A model generated the notes under the pieces. The model searched no databases. It saw only the letters and a list, made by a program, of their open reading frames with translations, and was not told where the DNA came from. A stretch of 64,000 bases of DNA from Pseudomonas fluorescens (lineage in GTDB: Bacteria; Pseudomonadota; Gammaproteobacteria; Pseudomonadales; Pseudomonadaceae): NCBI RefSeq assembly GCF_900636825.1, contig NZ_LR134318.1, positions 3,071,501 to 3,135,500 on the forward strand. The letters run 5' to 3'. Position numbers and translations under genes: made by a program. Of this stretch, positions 35,046 through 43,089 are shown piece by piece. Every line of letters starts with the position of its first letter. Within the stretch, counting starts at the first letter, position 1.

Positions 35046-36209
35046 CTAGCTCGGCATCAGGACACCCTTGGCAATGGTGTTGCGCTGGATTTCGCTGGTA
35101 CCCGTCAAGATGCGCATCATTCGGGTCGCGCGGAAAATCCACTCCACCGGATGGCCGCGCAGCAACCCCGCGCCGCCGTGAATTTGCACCGCGCGGTCAG
35201 CAATACGGAAAGCGGTTTCGGAGACGAACAGCTTGCACATCGGCGCCTGGGTGCGAATATCGCCGCCGGCGTCGCTCACCGCTGCGGTGGCGTAAACCAT
35301 GCTGCGTGCGGCATGCAGCTCGGTGGCCATATCGGCAATCATGTGGCTGATCGACTGGAACATCGCGATGGGCTGGCCGAACTGCTTGCGTGTGCGCGCG
35401 TAATCAATCGACAGGTTCAACGCCAAGCCTGCCATGCCTAGCAACGTCGGGCAATGCAGCAAACGGTTGAGCATGATCCGCCCCATCGCCAGTTTGAATC
35501 CTTGGCCCTCTTCGCCAATGCGGTTGGCGACAGGCACCCGAACGTCGTCGAGGAAGATATCGCCATGCGCGCCACCGCCGGACATCACCGCATAGTCGCT
35601 CTCGATCCGCACGCCGGGCGCCTTCAGATCGACGAAGAAGGCCGAAATGCCTTGGGCTCCGCCGCCAGTGCCGGTAACCGCAAGCAGCACGGCAATATCC
35701 GCATAAGGCGCGCCAGAGATGAAACGCTTGCTGCCGCTCAGCACATAATCATCGCCGTCGCGTCGCGCACTGGTGGTGATCGCCGTCGCATCGGAGCCTG
35801 CCTCGCTTTCTGTCAGCGCGAAGCACACGGCTTTTTCGGCACGGCACACCGGCTGCAAGAAAGTCTCGACTTGTTCCGGGCTCGCGACCTTGAACAGATG
35901 CCCGATGCGCGGCGGTCCGGACAGTTCGCCGAGGATGTGCGGTGCTAGCATGGAACCGCTCAGTACCGTGGCTTCCTTTACCGCGCACAGGTCTGAAACG
36001 TTCAGCCCCGCGCCACCGATCGCCTCGGGCAGCATGACGTTGTAAAACCCCTGCTCGCAGGAGCGCTGCCACACTTGCTGAAGCACTTCGCGGGGGTGCG
36101 GCTCCGCCCAACTCAGGCCGGCGCTTTGTTCCAGCGGCCGGATCTCATCGCGGATAAAACCGCCGATGGCCTCGATGATTTGGCTGGCCTTTTCACTTGG
36201 CTGATACAT
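35046..36209 (-). CDS. Acyl-CoA dehydrogenase-fold protein lacking the usual catalytic Glu
   Basis: 387 aa with full family architecture: CFALTESEAGSDATAITTSA (FAD/substrate loop), RTRKQFGQPIAMFQSISHMIADM, and the C-terminal TGTSEIQRN. In MCAD the catalytic base is the Glu of YEGTSQIQR; here the segment is LTGTSEIQR, so Glu is Thr. The alternative base of isovaleryl-CoA dehydrogenase (LERL) aligns gap-free with LNRL, so it is Asn. The reaction may therefore differ from normal dehydrogenation. ATG at 36209 has a GAGGAG site. It follows the CoA ligase gene by 13 nt. Confidence 0.87.
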   Translation of the reverse strand: MYQPSEKASQIIEAIGGFIRDEIRPLEQSAGLSWAEPHPREVLQQVWQRSCEQGFYNVMLPEAIGGAGLNVSDLCAVKEATVLSGSMLAPHILGELSGPPRIGHLFKVASPEQVETFLQPVCRAEKAVCFALTESEAGSDATAITTSARRDGDDYVLSGSKRFISGAPYADIAVLLAVTGTGGGAQGISAFFVDLKAPGVRIESDYAVMSGGGAHGDIFLDDVRVPVANRIGEEGQGFKLAMGRIMLNRLLHCPTLLGMAGLALNLSIDYARTRKQFGQPIAMFQSISHMIADMATELHAARSMVYATAAVSDAGGDIRTQAPMCKLFVSETAFRIADRAVQIHGGAGLLRGHPVEWIFRATRMMRILTGTSEIQRNTIAKGVLMPS

Positions 36210-36222
36210 GGTGATCTCCTCG

Positions 36223-37770
36223 TCAGATGCGGCGGTCGCTGTTTTGCCAGTAGGCATCGCGAATAAGACGGCGAACGACTTTGCCGTTGGGGTTCTTCGG
36301 TAGTTCGCTGACGAAATCCACGGCGCGGGGTTTCTTGAAGCCGGCCAGGGTGCGTGCGCAGTGATCGATGACCTCGGCTTCACTCAGTGCAGTGCCCGGC
36401 TTGAGTACAACGACAGCTCGCACCGCCTCGCCCCACTGCTCATCCGGCACACCAATGACCGCCGCCTCAAAAACCTCAGGCAAGGTGTAAAGCACCTGCT
36501 CGACTTCCGTGGGATAGATGTTGAAGCCGCCGGAGATGATCATTTCCTTTTTGCGATCGACGATGAACACGTAGCCCTGTTCATCGACTGTCGCCAGATC
36601 GCCGCTGAGGTAATACCCCTCGCGCATCACCTCGGCAGTGAGTTCCGGCGCGCGCCAATAGCCCTGCATGATGTCGGGGCCCTTGACCACGATTTCGCCG
36701 ATTTCGCCAGGCTTAACATCCTCGAAGTCTTCGTTGACCACTCGCAGGTCAGTCTCGAAATAGCAGCGTCCGCAGGAAGCCAGGCGCCGATAGTCGCCCT
36801 CTTCGCAAAGATGGTCTTGCTCGGTGAGTACCGTGACCAGCGAGCAGGTTTCGCCGGCACCGTAGCCTTGGGCAAGGATCGGCCCGAACACTTCGATGGC
36901 GCGTTTGACCAGCGAGGGCGCCATCGGCGCTGCGCCGTACATGACCAGACGCAGGCTGCTCAGGTCATAGCGATCGACGCCGGGGAAATTCACCAGCCGG
37001 TTGATCATTGCCGGCACCAGAAACAAGCGCGTGACGCGTTCACGCTGAATGCTTTCGAGCAGCAATTGATCGTCGTAGCGTTCCAACAGCAGGTTGCACG
37101 CGCCCACCGCCAGCAAGGGCATCAATTGCATGCCGCTGGCATGGGTGATCGGCCCGACGTGGGCCATCACATCGTCCGGCGCGGCTCGCCGGGTGGGGCT
37201 GGCGATGCTTTTGCGGATTAGCGCCTTGCGATTGCCGACGCTGAGCATGGCGGCTTTCAGCACACCGGAACTGCCCGAGGTGTAGTGCAAGACCGCCAGT
37301 GCATCGTCCGGCAGGTCACAATTGACCGGCGCCTCAGTGCCTTGATCCAGCAATGCCGAATAGGCGATATCACCGCCCTTCTCGCCCAGTGTCACCACCA
37401 GCCGCAACCCTGGGACTTCAGCCCGGCGTGCGATCAACGCCTCGGCAAACATGGGTGTGGCGATCAGTCCGACGCTGCAAGAGTCGTTGATGATCTGAAT
37501 GACTTCTTCGAGCGACAGCCGCGCATTGACCGGCACTTTCACCAGGCCGGCCTTGTAGAAGGCGACTTCCGCCTCCACCAGTTCTACGCGGTTTTCCGCA
37601 AGGATGGCGACGTGTTCGCCCGTGCTGATGCCTTGGCCCAGTAACGCTGAAGCGAGCTGATTTGTCCGCTGCTCAAGCTGGGCAAAGTTCAGCCTGGTGT
37701 GACGATCGATGACGGCCATCCGCTCTGGCCAGTATCTGGCACTTCGACTGATTATTTTTCCGAGGTTCAC
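36223..37770 (-). CDS. AMP-forming acyl-CoA synthetase
   Basis: 515 aa. ANL-family motifs: HYTSGSSGVLKAAML (P-loop, with a Ser-Ser and no PKG), YGAGETCS, SGDLATVDEQGYVFIVDRKK, IISGGFNIYPTEVEQ, and the C-terminal lysine in PKNPNGKVVRR. It activates a carboxylic acid to acyl-CoA. The start is GTG at 37770; the Shine-Dalgarno is weak and a CA motif abuts the start codon. First gene of the leftward ligase-dehydrogenase-MFS operon. Confidence 0.9.
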   Translation of the reverse strand: MNLGKIISRSARYWPERMAVIDRHTRLNFAQLEQRTNQLASALLGQGISTGEHVAILAENRVELVEAEVAFYKAGLVKVPVNARLSLEEVIQIINDSCSVGLIATPMFAEALIARRAEVPGLRLVVTLGEKGGDIAYSALLDQGTEAPVNCDLPDDALAVLHYTSGSSGVLKAAMLSVGNRKALIRKSIASPTRRAAPDDVMAHVGPITHASGMQLMPLLAVGACNLLLERYDDQLLLESIQRERVTRLFLVPAMINRLVNFPGVDRYDLSSLRLVMYGAAPMAPSLVKRAIEVFGPILAQGYGAGETCSLVTVLTEQDHLCEEGDYRRLASCGRCYFETDLRVVNEDFEDVKPGEIGEIVVKGPDIMQGYWRAPELTAEVMREGYYLSGDLATVDEQGYVFIVDRKKEMIISGGFNIYPTEVEQVLYTLPEVFEAAVIGVPDEQWGEAVRAVVVLKPGTALSEAEVIDHCARTLAGFKKPRAVDFVSELPKNPNGKVVRRLIRDAYWQNSDRRI

Positions 37771-38105
37771 GTTGTTGTTCTCGTCGACAGTTAAGACCGG
37801 GACGATGCTAAACAGCGTGGGCTAAAGGGGCGTAATACCAGTTGTTGATGCCGGCCATAGCGGTTTTAGCTGGCTGGAAAGCTCCCTTCCTTGCGCTGCG
37901 CCGCAGCGGTTTTTGCGGCGTCACGCCCATGCCGAAGTGTTATGGCAACGATGCAAAGACGCTATTTGTGAGCCCCGCCGGGGCCTCCCTATTATCGATA
38001 CCGACCGACAAAAGCCAGACCGCCGCCGGCCAGGCGCTGAGGTGTTCTGCCTGTTGTCGGTGCGCCATCCCCTCACTCTCGAATAAACACAATAAGAGGT
38101 TAAGA
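37771..38105. other. 335-bp divergent intergenic region
   Basis: Separates the CoA ligase and second DUF1302 gene, transcribed outward. It holds a CA motif at 37772-37779, hairpins CGCTGCG/CGCAGCG (near 37898) and GCCCC/GGGGC (near 37974), a TATTAT that could be a -10 element near 37990, and the leader hairpin at 38073-38109. No gene is seen. Confidence 0.55.
37772..37779 (-). promoter_or_regulatory. Crc/Hfq-type CA motif at the CoA ligase start
   Basis: Minus-strand AACAACAA, a full AAnAAnAA match, immediately before the GTG start of the CoA ligase. Confidence 0.5.
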
Positions 38106-38109
38106 GTGA
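38073..38109 (+). promoter_or_regulatory. Conserved leader hairpin over the DUF1302 start
   Basis: TCACTCT and AGAGTGA are perfect arms 37 nt apart end to end, enclosing AATAAGAGG (ribosome binding site with a 7/8 CA motif, 38091-38098); the right arm includes the GTG start. It is nearly identical in sequence and length to the leader of the DUF1329 gene at 32471. Confidence 0.55.
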
Positions 38110-39959
38110 ATACACATGTTTGCGACCGGCTACGGTCATCGCTGGTTTTACTGTCGTGCAGCCTGCTCGCCGCCCCGGTGGGCGCAGTCGAATTTGCATT
38201 GGGCGACATAGATGGGCAGCTCGATTCGGCGCTGGCACTCGGTGTCGGGGTCAGCACTGCCAATCCGGCCAAGCTGCAACTGGGGGCCGCGAACGGCAAT
38301 GACGGCCGCCGCAATTATCGATCCGGAGACGTGTTCTCGACGATTTTCAAAGGCACCCATGACCTGGAGCTCAAGCGCGACAACATCGGCATGTTCCTGC
38401 GCGGGACCTACTGGTACGACACCGCGCAACGTGATCACAGCCAACGCTTCAAGGACATCGACGACAACGATCGCCAGGCGTCGGCAAAAACCGCAGGCTT
38501 CCAGCTGCTCGATGCCTTCGTCTATTACTTCTACGACATCAACGGCGAGCCGGGCTCGGCGCGTGTCGGCAAGCAAGTGGTGAACTGGGGAGAAAGCATT
38601 TTCATCCAGGGCGGTTTGAACGTTGTAAATCCTTTCAACCAAGCGGCACTGCGCCGGCCGGGTTCGGAGGTGAAGGACGCACTGGTGCCGGTGAACTTGC
38701 TCTACATGACGCAGAACATCAATGAAGCCGTGTCCTTTGACGCCTTCTACCAGTTGGACTGGGAACAGACCCAGCTGGACAACTGCGGCACCTTCTTTTC
38801 GGGAAACGACTTCACACCCGAGGGCTGCACCGGCCTCGATGTCGGCGGACGCCTGGTCAACGCCGCCGCTGCGAATCGAGGGTTGGGCCCGTTCGGCGTG
38901 GTCATGGGCGAGGAAGGCGTGCGCATTCCCCGCAGCGCAGATCAGGACGCACGCAACAGCGGCCAATGGGGCCTGTCGTTACGCTGGTACGTCACACAAC
39001 TGGATGCTGAATTCGGCGCCTATGCCGCCAATTACCACAGCCGTTCGCCGTATCTGGGAACCGTCAGCAGCCGGTATTACAGCAACACCGGTTTTGCTCC
39101 GCAATTGTGCAGCAATCTTGGTGTGCCGTCGGCAGGTTGCGGGGCTTTCCTGGCCTCCACCTCCGGCCAGACACTCGCCGGCGCGCTGCGCATGGGAACG
39201 TCTCAATACCTTTCCCAATACCCCGAAGACATCCGTTTATATGGTTTGACGTTCTCGACCACCCTGCGCACCGGTACGGCGGTGCAAGGCGAACTCAGCT
39301 ACCGCCCGAATATGCCCGTGCAACTCAATGGCACGGATGTGCTGCAGTCGCTGCTCAATGCCAACGGGCGCAGTCCACTGTCCGAACCCGGCCTGAGGCC
39401 AACCACCGATTCAACTCTTTTCAACGGCTATCGGCGCAAGGAGGTCACCCAGGCGCAGGTCTCGGCAATGCATTCTTTCGGCCAGGTCATGGGGGCGAAT
39501 CAATTGCTGCTCGTCGGTGAAGCCGGCGCCACTTACGTCGGTGGGCTGGAGGGCAAAAATGGGCCTCGCTATGGTCGATCCGGCGCTTATGGCAACGGCG
39601 CGCTGGTTGACAACAGCATCTGTCGAGCCATTTCCAGCAGCCCGCAATACTGCACTGACGAAGGCTTCGTCACGCCGTTCTCGTGGGGTTACCGGATGCG
39701 CGCGACCTTGAGTTATTCAGGGGTGATGCCGGGGCTGGACCTGCGGCCCAACCTGTCCTGGGCGCATGACGTCAAAGGTTATTCGCCGGGCGATGGCTCG
39801 GCGTTCAATGAAGGCTCGCGCTCCGTCAGCCTGGGCCTGGACGCGACGTTCATGAGCAAGTATTCGCTGAGCCTGTCTTACACCGATTACATCGATGGCA
39901 CTTACGGCACGCGCGGTGACCGCGACTTTGCCTCCATCGCTATTGGTGCCACTTTCTAA
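38106..39959 (+). CDS. DUF1302 outer-membrane protein (second copy)
   Basis: 617 aa from GTG at 38106, which follows AAGAGGTTAAGA and starts directly before a signal peptide (RLRSSLVLLSCSLLAAPVGA). Beta-rich body with SARVGKQVVNWGESIFIQGG near residue 155 and a C-terminal phenylalanine (AIGATF), as in outer-membrane barrels. The longer frame upstream contains no signal peptide at its start. Partner of the DUF1329 protein at 31104 by family and by leader identity. Followed 17 nt later by a serine hydrolase gene. Confidence 0.88.
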   Translation: MNTHVCDRLRSSLVLLSCSLLAAPVGAVEFALGDIDGQLDSALALGVGVSTANPAKLQLGAANGNDGRRNYRSGDVFSTIFKGTHDLELKRDNIGMFLRGTYWYDTAQRDHSQRFKDIDDNDRQASAKTAGFQLLDAFVYYFYDINGEPGSARVGKQVVNWGESIFIQGGLNVVNPFNQAALRRPGSEVKDALVPVNLLYMTQNINEAVSFDAFYQLDWEQTQLDNCGTFFSGNDFTPEGCTGLDVGGRLVNAAAANRGLGPFGVVMGEEGVRIPRSADQDARNSGQWGLSLRWYVTQLDAEFGAYAANYHSRSPYLGTVSSRYYSNTGFAPQLCSNLGVPSAGCGAFLASTSGQTLAGALRMGTSQYLSQYPEDIRLYGLTFSTTLRTGTAVQGELSYRPNMPVQLNGTDVLQSLLNANGRSPLSEPGLRPTTDSTLFNGYRRKEVTQAQVSAMHSFGQVMGANQLLLVGEAGATYVGGLEGKNGPRYGRSGAYGNGALVDNSICRAISSSPQYCTDEGFVTPFSWGYRMRATLSYSGVMPGLDLRPNLSWAHDVKGYSPGDGSAFNEGSRSVSLGLDATFMSKYSLSLSYTDYIDGTYGTRGDRDFASIAIGATF

Positions 39960-39976
39960 CGTAAAGGAAAACAAAC

Positions 39977-41302
39977 ATGCGCAAGTGCCCTGCCCGGTTC
40001 GCCTCTGACAAGCCCAAAGCCCCATTTGTACTGGGTGCCGCGTTGCTGCTTTCCAGCGCCATCTGCCCGGCCTTCGCTGCGAGCGGCTCAGCCGATACTG
40101 GTGTCATGCGCGGTTTTCCACCCGCACCGGAGTTTCGTGTGAACAAAACCAACGCCTTTCAACCGCCTTTCCTGCGCTGGTCAATCCGACACGCCCGGGA
40201 AGTGTCCGCAACGCGCAACATTGCCCGTGCTGCACAACCGCTGGCACTCATCGAGGCCGCGCCGCGCGATCTCGACCCGGTGACCTTCAAGGCCGGCGAA
40301 GAGGACCTGACCCTCGCCCGCTACCTGCAAGATACCGCGACCGATGGTTTCATCGTCCTGCGACGCGGCCAAGTGGTGTTTGAACGCTATCTGGAAGGCT
40401 TTGAACCCGGCCAACCGCACATCTGGGCCTCGATGACCAAATCCGTCACCGGCCTGCTGGCAGCGCAATTCATTGCAGAAGGCAAGCTCGACCCGCAAGC
40501 GAAACTGGCCAGTTATGTCCCTGAACTGAGCGGCACACCGTTTGGTGAAGCCACGGTGCAGGCCAATCTGGATATGCAGGTGGCTGTGGCCTACCCCGAA
40601 GCAGTGCCGCCGGACCTCGGTTTGTTCGCCGCGACCGGGCTCATCCCGCGCAGCGCAAAAATGCCCGGCGATATCTACGCTTTTTTAAAGGTCGCGCAAA
40701 TCGCTCCCGGGGAAGGCAAGTTTTTTTATCAGAATGGCTCACCCGAGGCGATGGCCTGGGCGCTGCGGCGTATCTCCGGAATGAATTGGGCGCAGCTGGT
40801 GCAGCAGCGGATCTGGTCGCGCTTCGCTGAGGACGATGGCTATGTTCAGATCGATGAACTGGGCACGGAGATGGCCAGCGGCGGGATCAGCACGAATCTG
40901 CGCGACACCGCGCGCTTCGCCGAACTGGTCCGCCGTGAGCTGGCTCGCGAACCGGCAATGGACAGTTTCAATCAAGCCGTGCGCAGTACTTTCCAGCCGG
41001 GCGATCCGGCGGTTTTCGCGCAAGGCAATCTGGCACCTGGCCGGCCGGGTTATGCCTATCGCAATTATTGGTTTCAGCGCAATGACGGGGAAGGATCGGT
41101 GGAAGCCAGTGGTCGCTTCGGACAAAAAATTTACATCAACCCGAAGCGTGAAATCGTGATCGTTAAACTGTCCTCCACTGCCGACCAGGCCAGACGCGCC
41201 ACCAGCGCGGCGGGTGAAGCAAAAGTCGCTGCACGGCTGATCGACTCACCGGTGACATTCAACAACATGGTCAGCGCGATATTGGCTGAGTTGAAGGACT
41301 GA
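39977..41302 (+). CDS. Exported serine hydrolase, class C beta-lactamase fold
   Basis: 441 aa with signal peptide (about 1-35). Catalytic S152-M-T-K155 and Y251-Q-N253 match the SxxK and YxN motifs of penicillin-binding-like esterases and 6-aminohexanoate-dimer hydrolases. Probably an esterase or amidase acting in the periplasm on the compound admitted by the DUF1302 barrel. AAGGAAAAC ribosome binding site 8-10 nt before ATG. Same operon as DUF1302. Confidence 0.87.
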   Translation: MRKCPARFASDKPKAPFVLGAALLLSSAICPAFAASGSADTGVMRGFPPAPEFRVNKTNAFQPPFLRWSIRHAREVSATRNIARAAQPLALIEAAPRDLDPVTFKAGEEDLTLARYLQDTATDGFIVLRRGQVVFERYLEGFEPGQPHIWASMTKSVTGLLAAQFIAEGKLDPQAKLASYVPELSGTPFGEATVQANLDMQVAVAYPEAVPPDLGLFAATGLIPRSAKMPGDIYAFLKVAQIAPGEGKFFYQNGSPEAMAWALRRISGMNWAQLVQQRIWSRFAEDDGYVQIDELGTEMASGGISTNLRDTARFAELVRRELAREPAMDSFNQAVRSTFQPGDPAVFAQGNLAPGRPGYAYRNYWFQRNDGEGSVEASGRFGQKIYINPKREIVIVKLSSTADQARRATSAAGEAKVAARLIDSPVTFNNMVSAILAELKD

Positions 41303-41420
41303 ACCTCATCGATCCGCTTCGCACAGCGCCGCCAGTGCAAACGCTGGATGCACGGCGTTACTCCCAGCCTCTACAAAATTGATGGCGTTCGTCAGTAAAC
41401 GAACTCCGAGCGCCATGCAT

Positions 41421-41472
41421 TTGCCTGCGGCCTATCGCCGTGGTTAGAATGCGATTAATTATCAATTATGTA
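41421..41472 (+). promoter_or_regulatory. Candidate promoter and Fur-like box for the sigma factor
   Basis: TTGCCT (41421) and TAGAAT (41445) are 18 bp apart, a fair sigma-70 promoter. The AT-rich stretch after it (ATTAATTATCAATTAT) loosely fits the hexamer-repeat Fur box. Iron control would suit the operon, but the match is weak. Confidence 0.35.
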
Positions 41473-41487
41473 CTTTCCGGGATTCCG

Positions 41488-42003
41488 ATGCGTAGTGACG
41501 AAACACTAGGTACTGCAGATCTGGGGCTGCTTTATCGCACCCACCACTCGTGGCTACACGGCTGGTTGATCCGACGCATTGGATGTCGCGATAACGCAGC
41601 AGATCTGGCGCAGGATACTTTCGTACGTCTACTCAAATCCCGTCAGTCCAGCCCTCTGCGTGAACCGCGCGCCTATTTGAGCAGCATCGCCCGCGGCCTG
41701 ATGATTGATCAGTACCGTCGTCGCGAACTCGAACGTGCCTACCTGGAAAGCATCACGTTGCTGCCTCAACACGAGGTTCCCTCGGAAGAAAGCCGGCTGC
41801 TGATTCTTGATGCGCTCGAGCGCATAGACCGCATGCTCGAAATGCTTAAACCAAGAGTTCGCCAGGCATTCCTGTTTGCCCGACTCGACGGCCTCACCTG
41901 CGCGCAAATCGCCGAAAAGCTGGGAGTTTCCCGCGCGACCGTTGAACGCGACCTGGCCACTGCCCTGCAACACTGCTATCGCTTGCGTTATGTCGAAGCG
42001 TGA
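41488..42003 (+). CDS. ECF sigma factor, FecI-like
   Basis: 171 aa. Region 2 (LYRTHHSWLHGWLIRRIG to ARGLMIDQYRR) and region 4 (LTCAQIAEKLGVSRATVERDLATAL) are clear. FecI-type factors transcribe the adjacent TonB-receptor gene when the anti-sigma factor relays substrate binding. ATG at 41488 fits the family length; its 3' end overlaps the anti-sigma gene by 14 nt. Confidence 0.9.
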   Translation: MRSDETLGTADLGLLYRTHHSWLHGWLIRRIGCRDNAADLAQDTFVRLLKSRQSSPLREPRAYLSSIARGLMIDQYRRRELERAYLESITLLPQHEVPSEESRLLILDALERIDRMLEMLKPRVRQAFLFARLDGLTCAQIAEKLGVSRATVERDLATALQHCYRLRYVEA

Positions 42004-42970
42004 GCCGCAGGCACTGGATCCGGCCATTGTCGAGCAGGCGATTCAATGGATGGTGCGCCTGCGCTTCAATCAAGCCGATGAACAAACACAGCGCGCTTTT
42101 GAGCACTGGCTGCAGCAGCGCCCAGAGCATGTGTTGGCGTGGCAGCGTGTGGAATCACTTGGCGATGAATTCGCCGGCGTGCCAGCGCAACTGGCCCGCC
42201 AAACCCTTACTGGCACTCAGCACGGAATGCGGCGGCGGGAAAGCCTGAAGCTGCTGGGCATATTGGCAACGGTTGGCACGGCAGCCTGGCTTGGTCGGGA
42301 CTACACGCCGGTCCCCGCCATGCTTGCGCAGCAGCGCAGCGGCACCGGCGAGCAGCGACGCTTCCAACTCGATGACGGCAGCCTTATCCAGCTCAATAGC
42401 GATAGCGCCGTCGACAGCGATTTCGACGCCCAGCGTCGCCTGATCATCCTGCGACATGGTGAAATCATCGTGAATGTCGGCGCCGATCAACAATCGCCTC
42501 AGGCGCGACCGTTGTGGGTGCAATCCCGTGACGGGATGATGCGCGCTCATGGGTCTCGATTTCTGGCACGCGAACGTGACGACGGCACGCTGGTCGCGGC
42601 TCAGGAAGGATCAGTCACGGTGTTTCCCGGTTCCACGCAGACTCCTGCGAGCCGCACGGTACAGGCTGGAGGTCATCTGCTGTTCACAGCCAGTGGCGCC
42701 CGAACCTTCAAGGACAGCGGCCTCGATCTATGGAGCTGGGGTGACGGCGTGATCAGTGCGCGCAATATGCGCCTTGATGATTTCATCGCGGAATTGTCGC
42801 GTTATCGTCCCGGGGTATTGCGCTGCGCCGCCGAGGTTGCTGATCGTCGCGTTTCCGGCACTTTCCAGCTCGCCGACAACGATCAGGTCCTGGCTTTGAT
42901 CGCGCAATCACTGCGTTTGCACATTGATTACCGGACCCGCTATTGGGTGACCGTGACCGCTGCCACCTGA
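41990..42970 (+). CDS. FecR-family anti-sigma factor
   Basis: 326 aa. N-terminal DUF4880 (QAIQWMVRLRFNQADEQTQRAFEHWLQQ), a short TM-like segment near residue 95 (LLGILATVGTAAWLG), then the periplasmic FecR domain. It holds the sigma factor and activates it on signal from the STN domain of the receptor. ATG at 41990 lies inside the sigma gene, showing coupling. Confidence 0.9.
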   Translation: MSKREPQALDPAIVEQAIQWMVRLRFNQADEQTQRAFEHWLQQRPEHVLAWQRVESLGDEFAGVPAQLARQTLTGTQHGMRRRESLKLLGILATVGTAAWLGRDYTPVPAMLAQQRSGTGEQRRFQLDDGSLIQLNSDSAVDSDFDAQRRLIILRHGEIIVNVGADQQSPQARPLWVQSRDGMMRAHGSRFLARERDDGTLVAAQEGSVTVFPGSTQTPASRTVQAGGHLLFTASGARTFKDSGLDLWSWGDGVISARNMRLDDFIAELSRYRPGVLRCAAEVADRRVSGTFQLADNDQVLALIAQSLRLHIDYRTRYWVTVTAAT

Positions 42971-43002
42971 GCCCGACAAAACTTTGCGCTACCTTGAAAA
43001 AT

Positions 43003-43021
43003 AATGAGGTGGTTTCTCATT
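43003..43021 (+). promoter_or_regulatory. Inverted repeat upstream of the TonB receptor
   Basis: AATGAG and CTCATT arms around 7 bp, 69 bp before the receptor start. It may be a Fur site or part of the promoter used by the FecI-like factor. Confidence 0.35.
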
Positions 43022-43089
43022 TACGTTCGACCTCTAAGGAAGGCCGGAATACAGGCCAGTTTGCCGATGTCCTTTCTTGGAGCGAGAAA

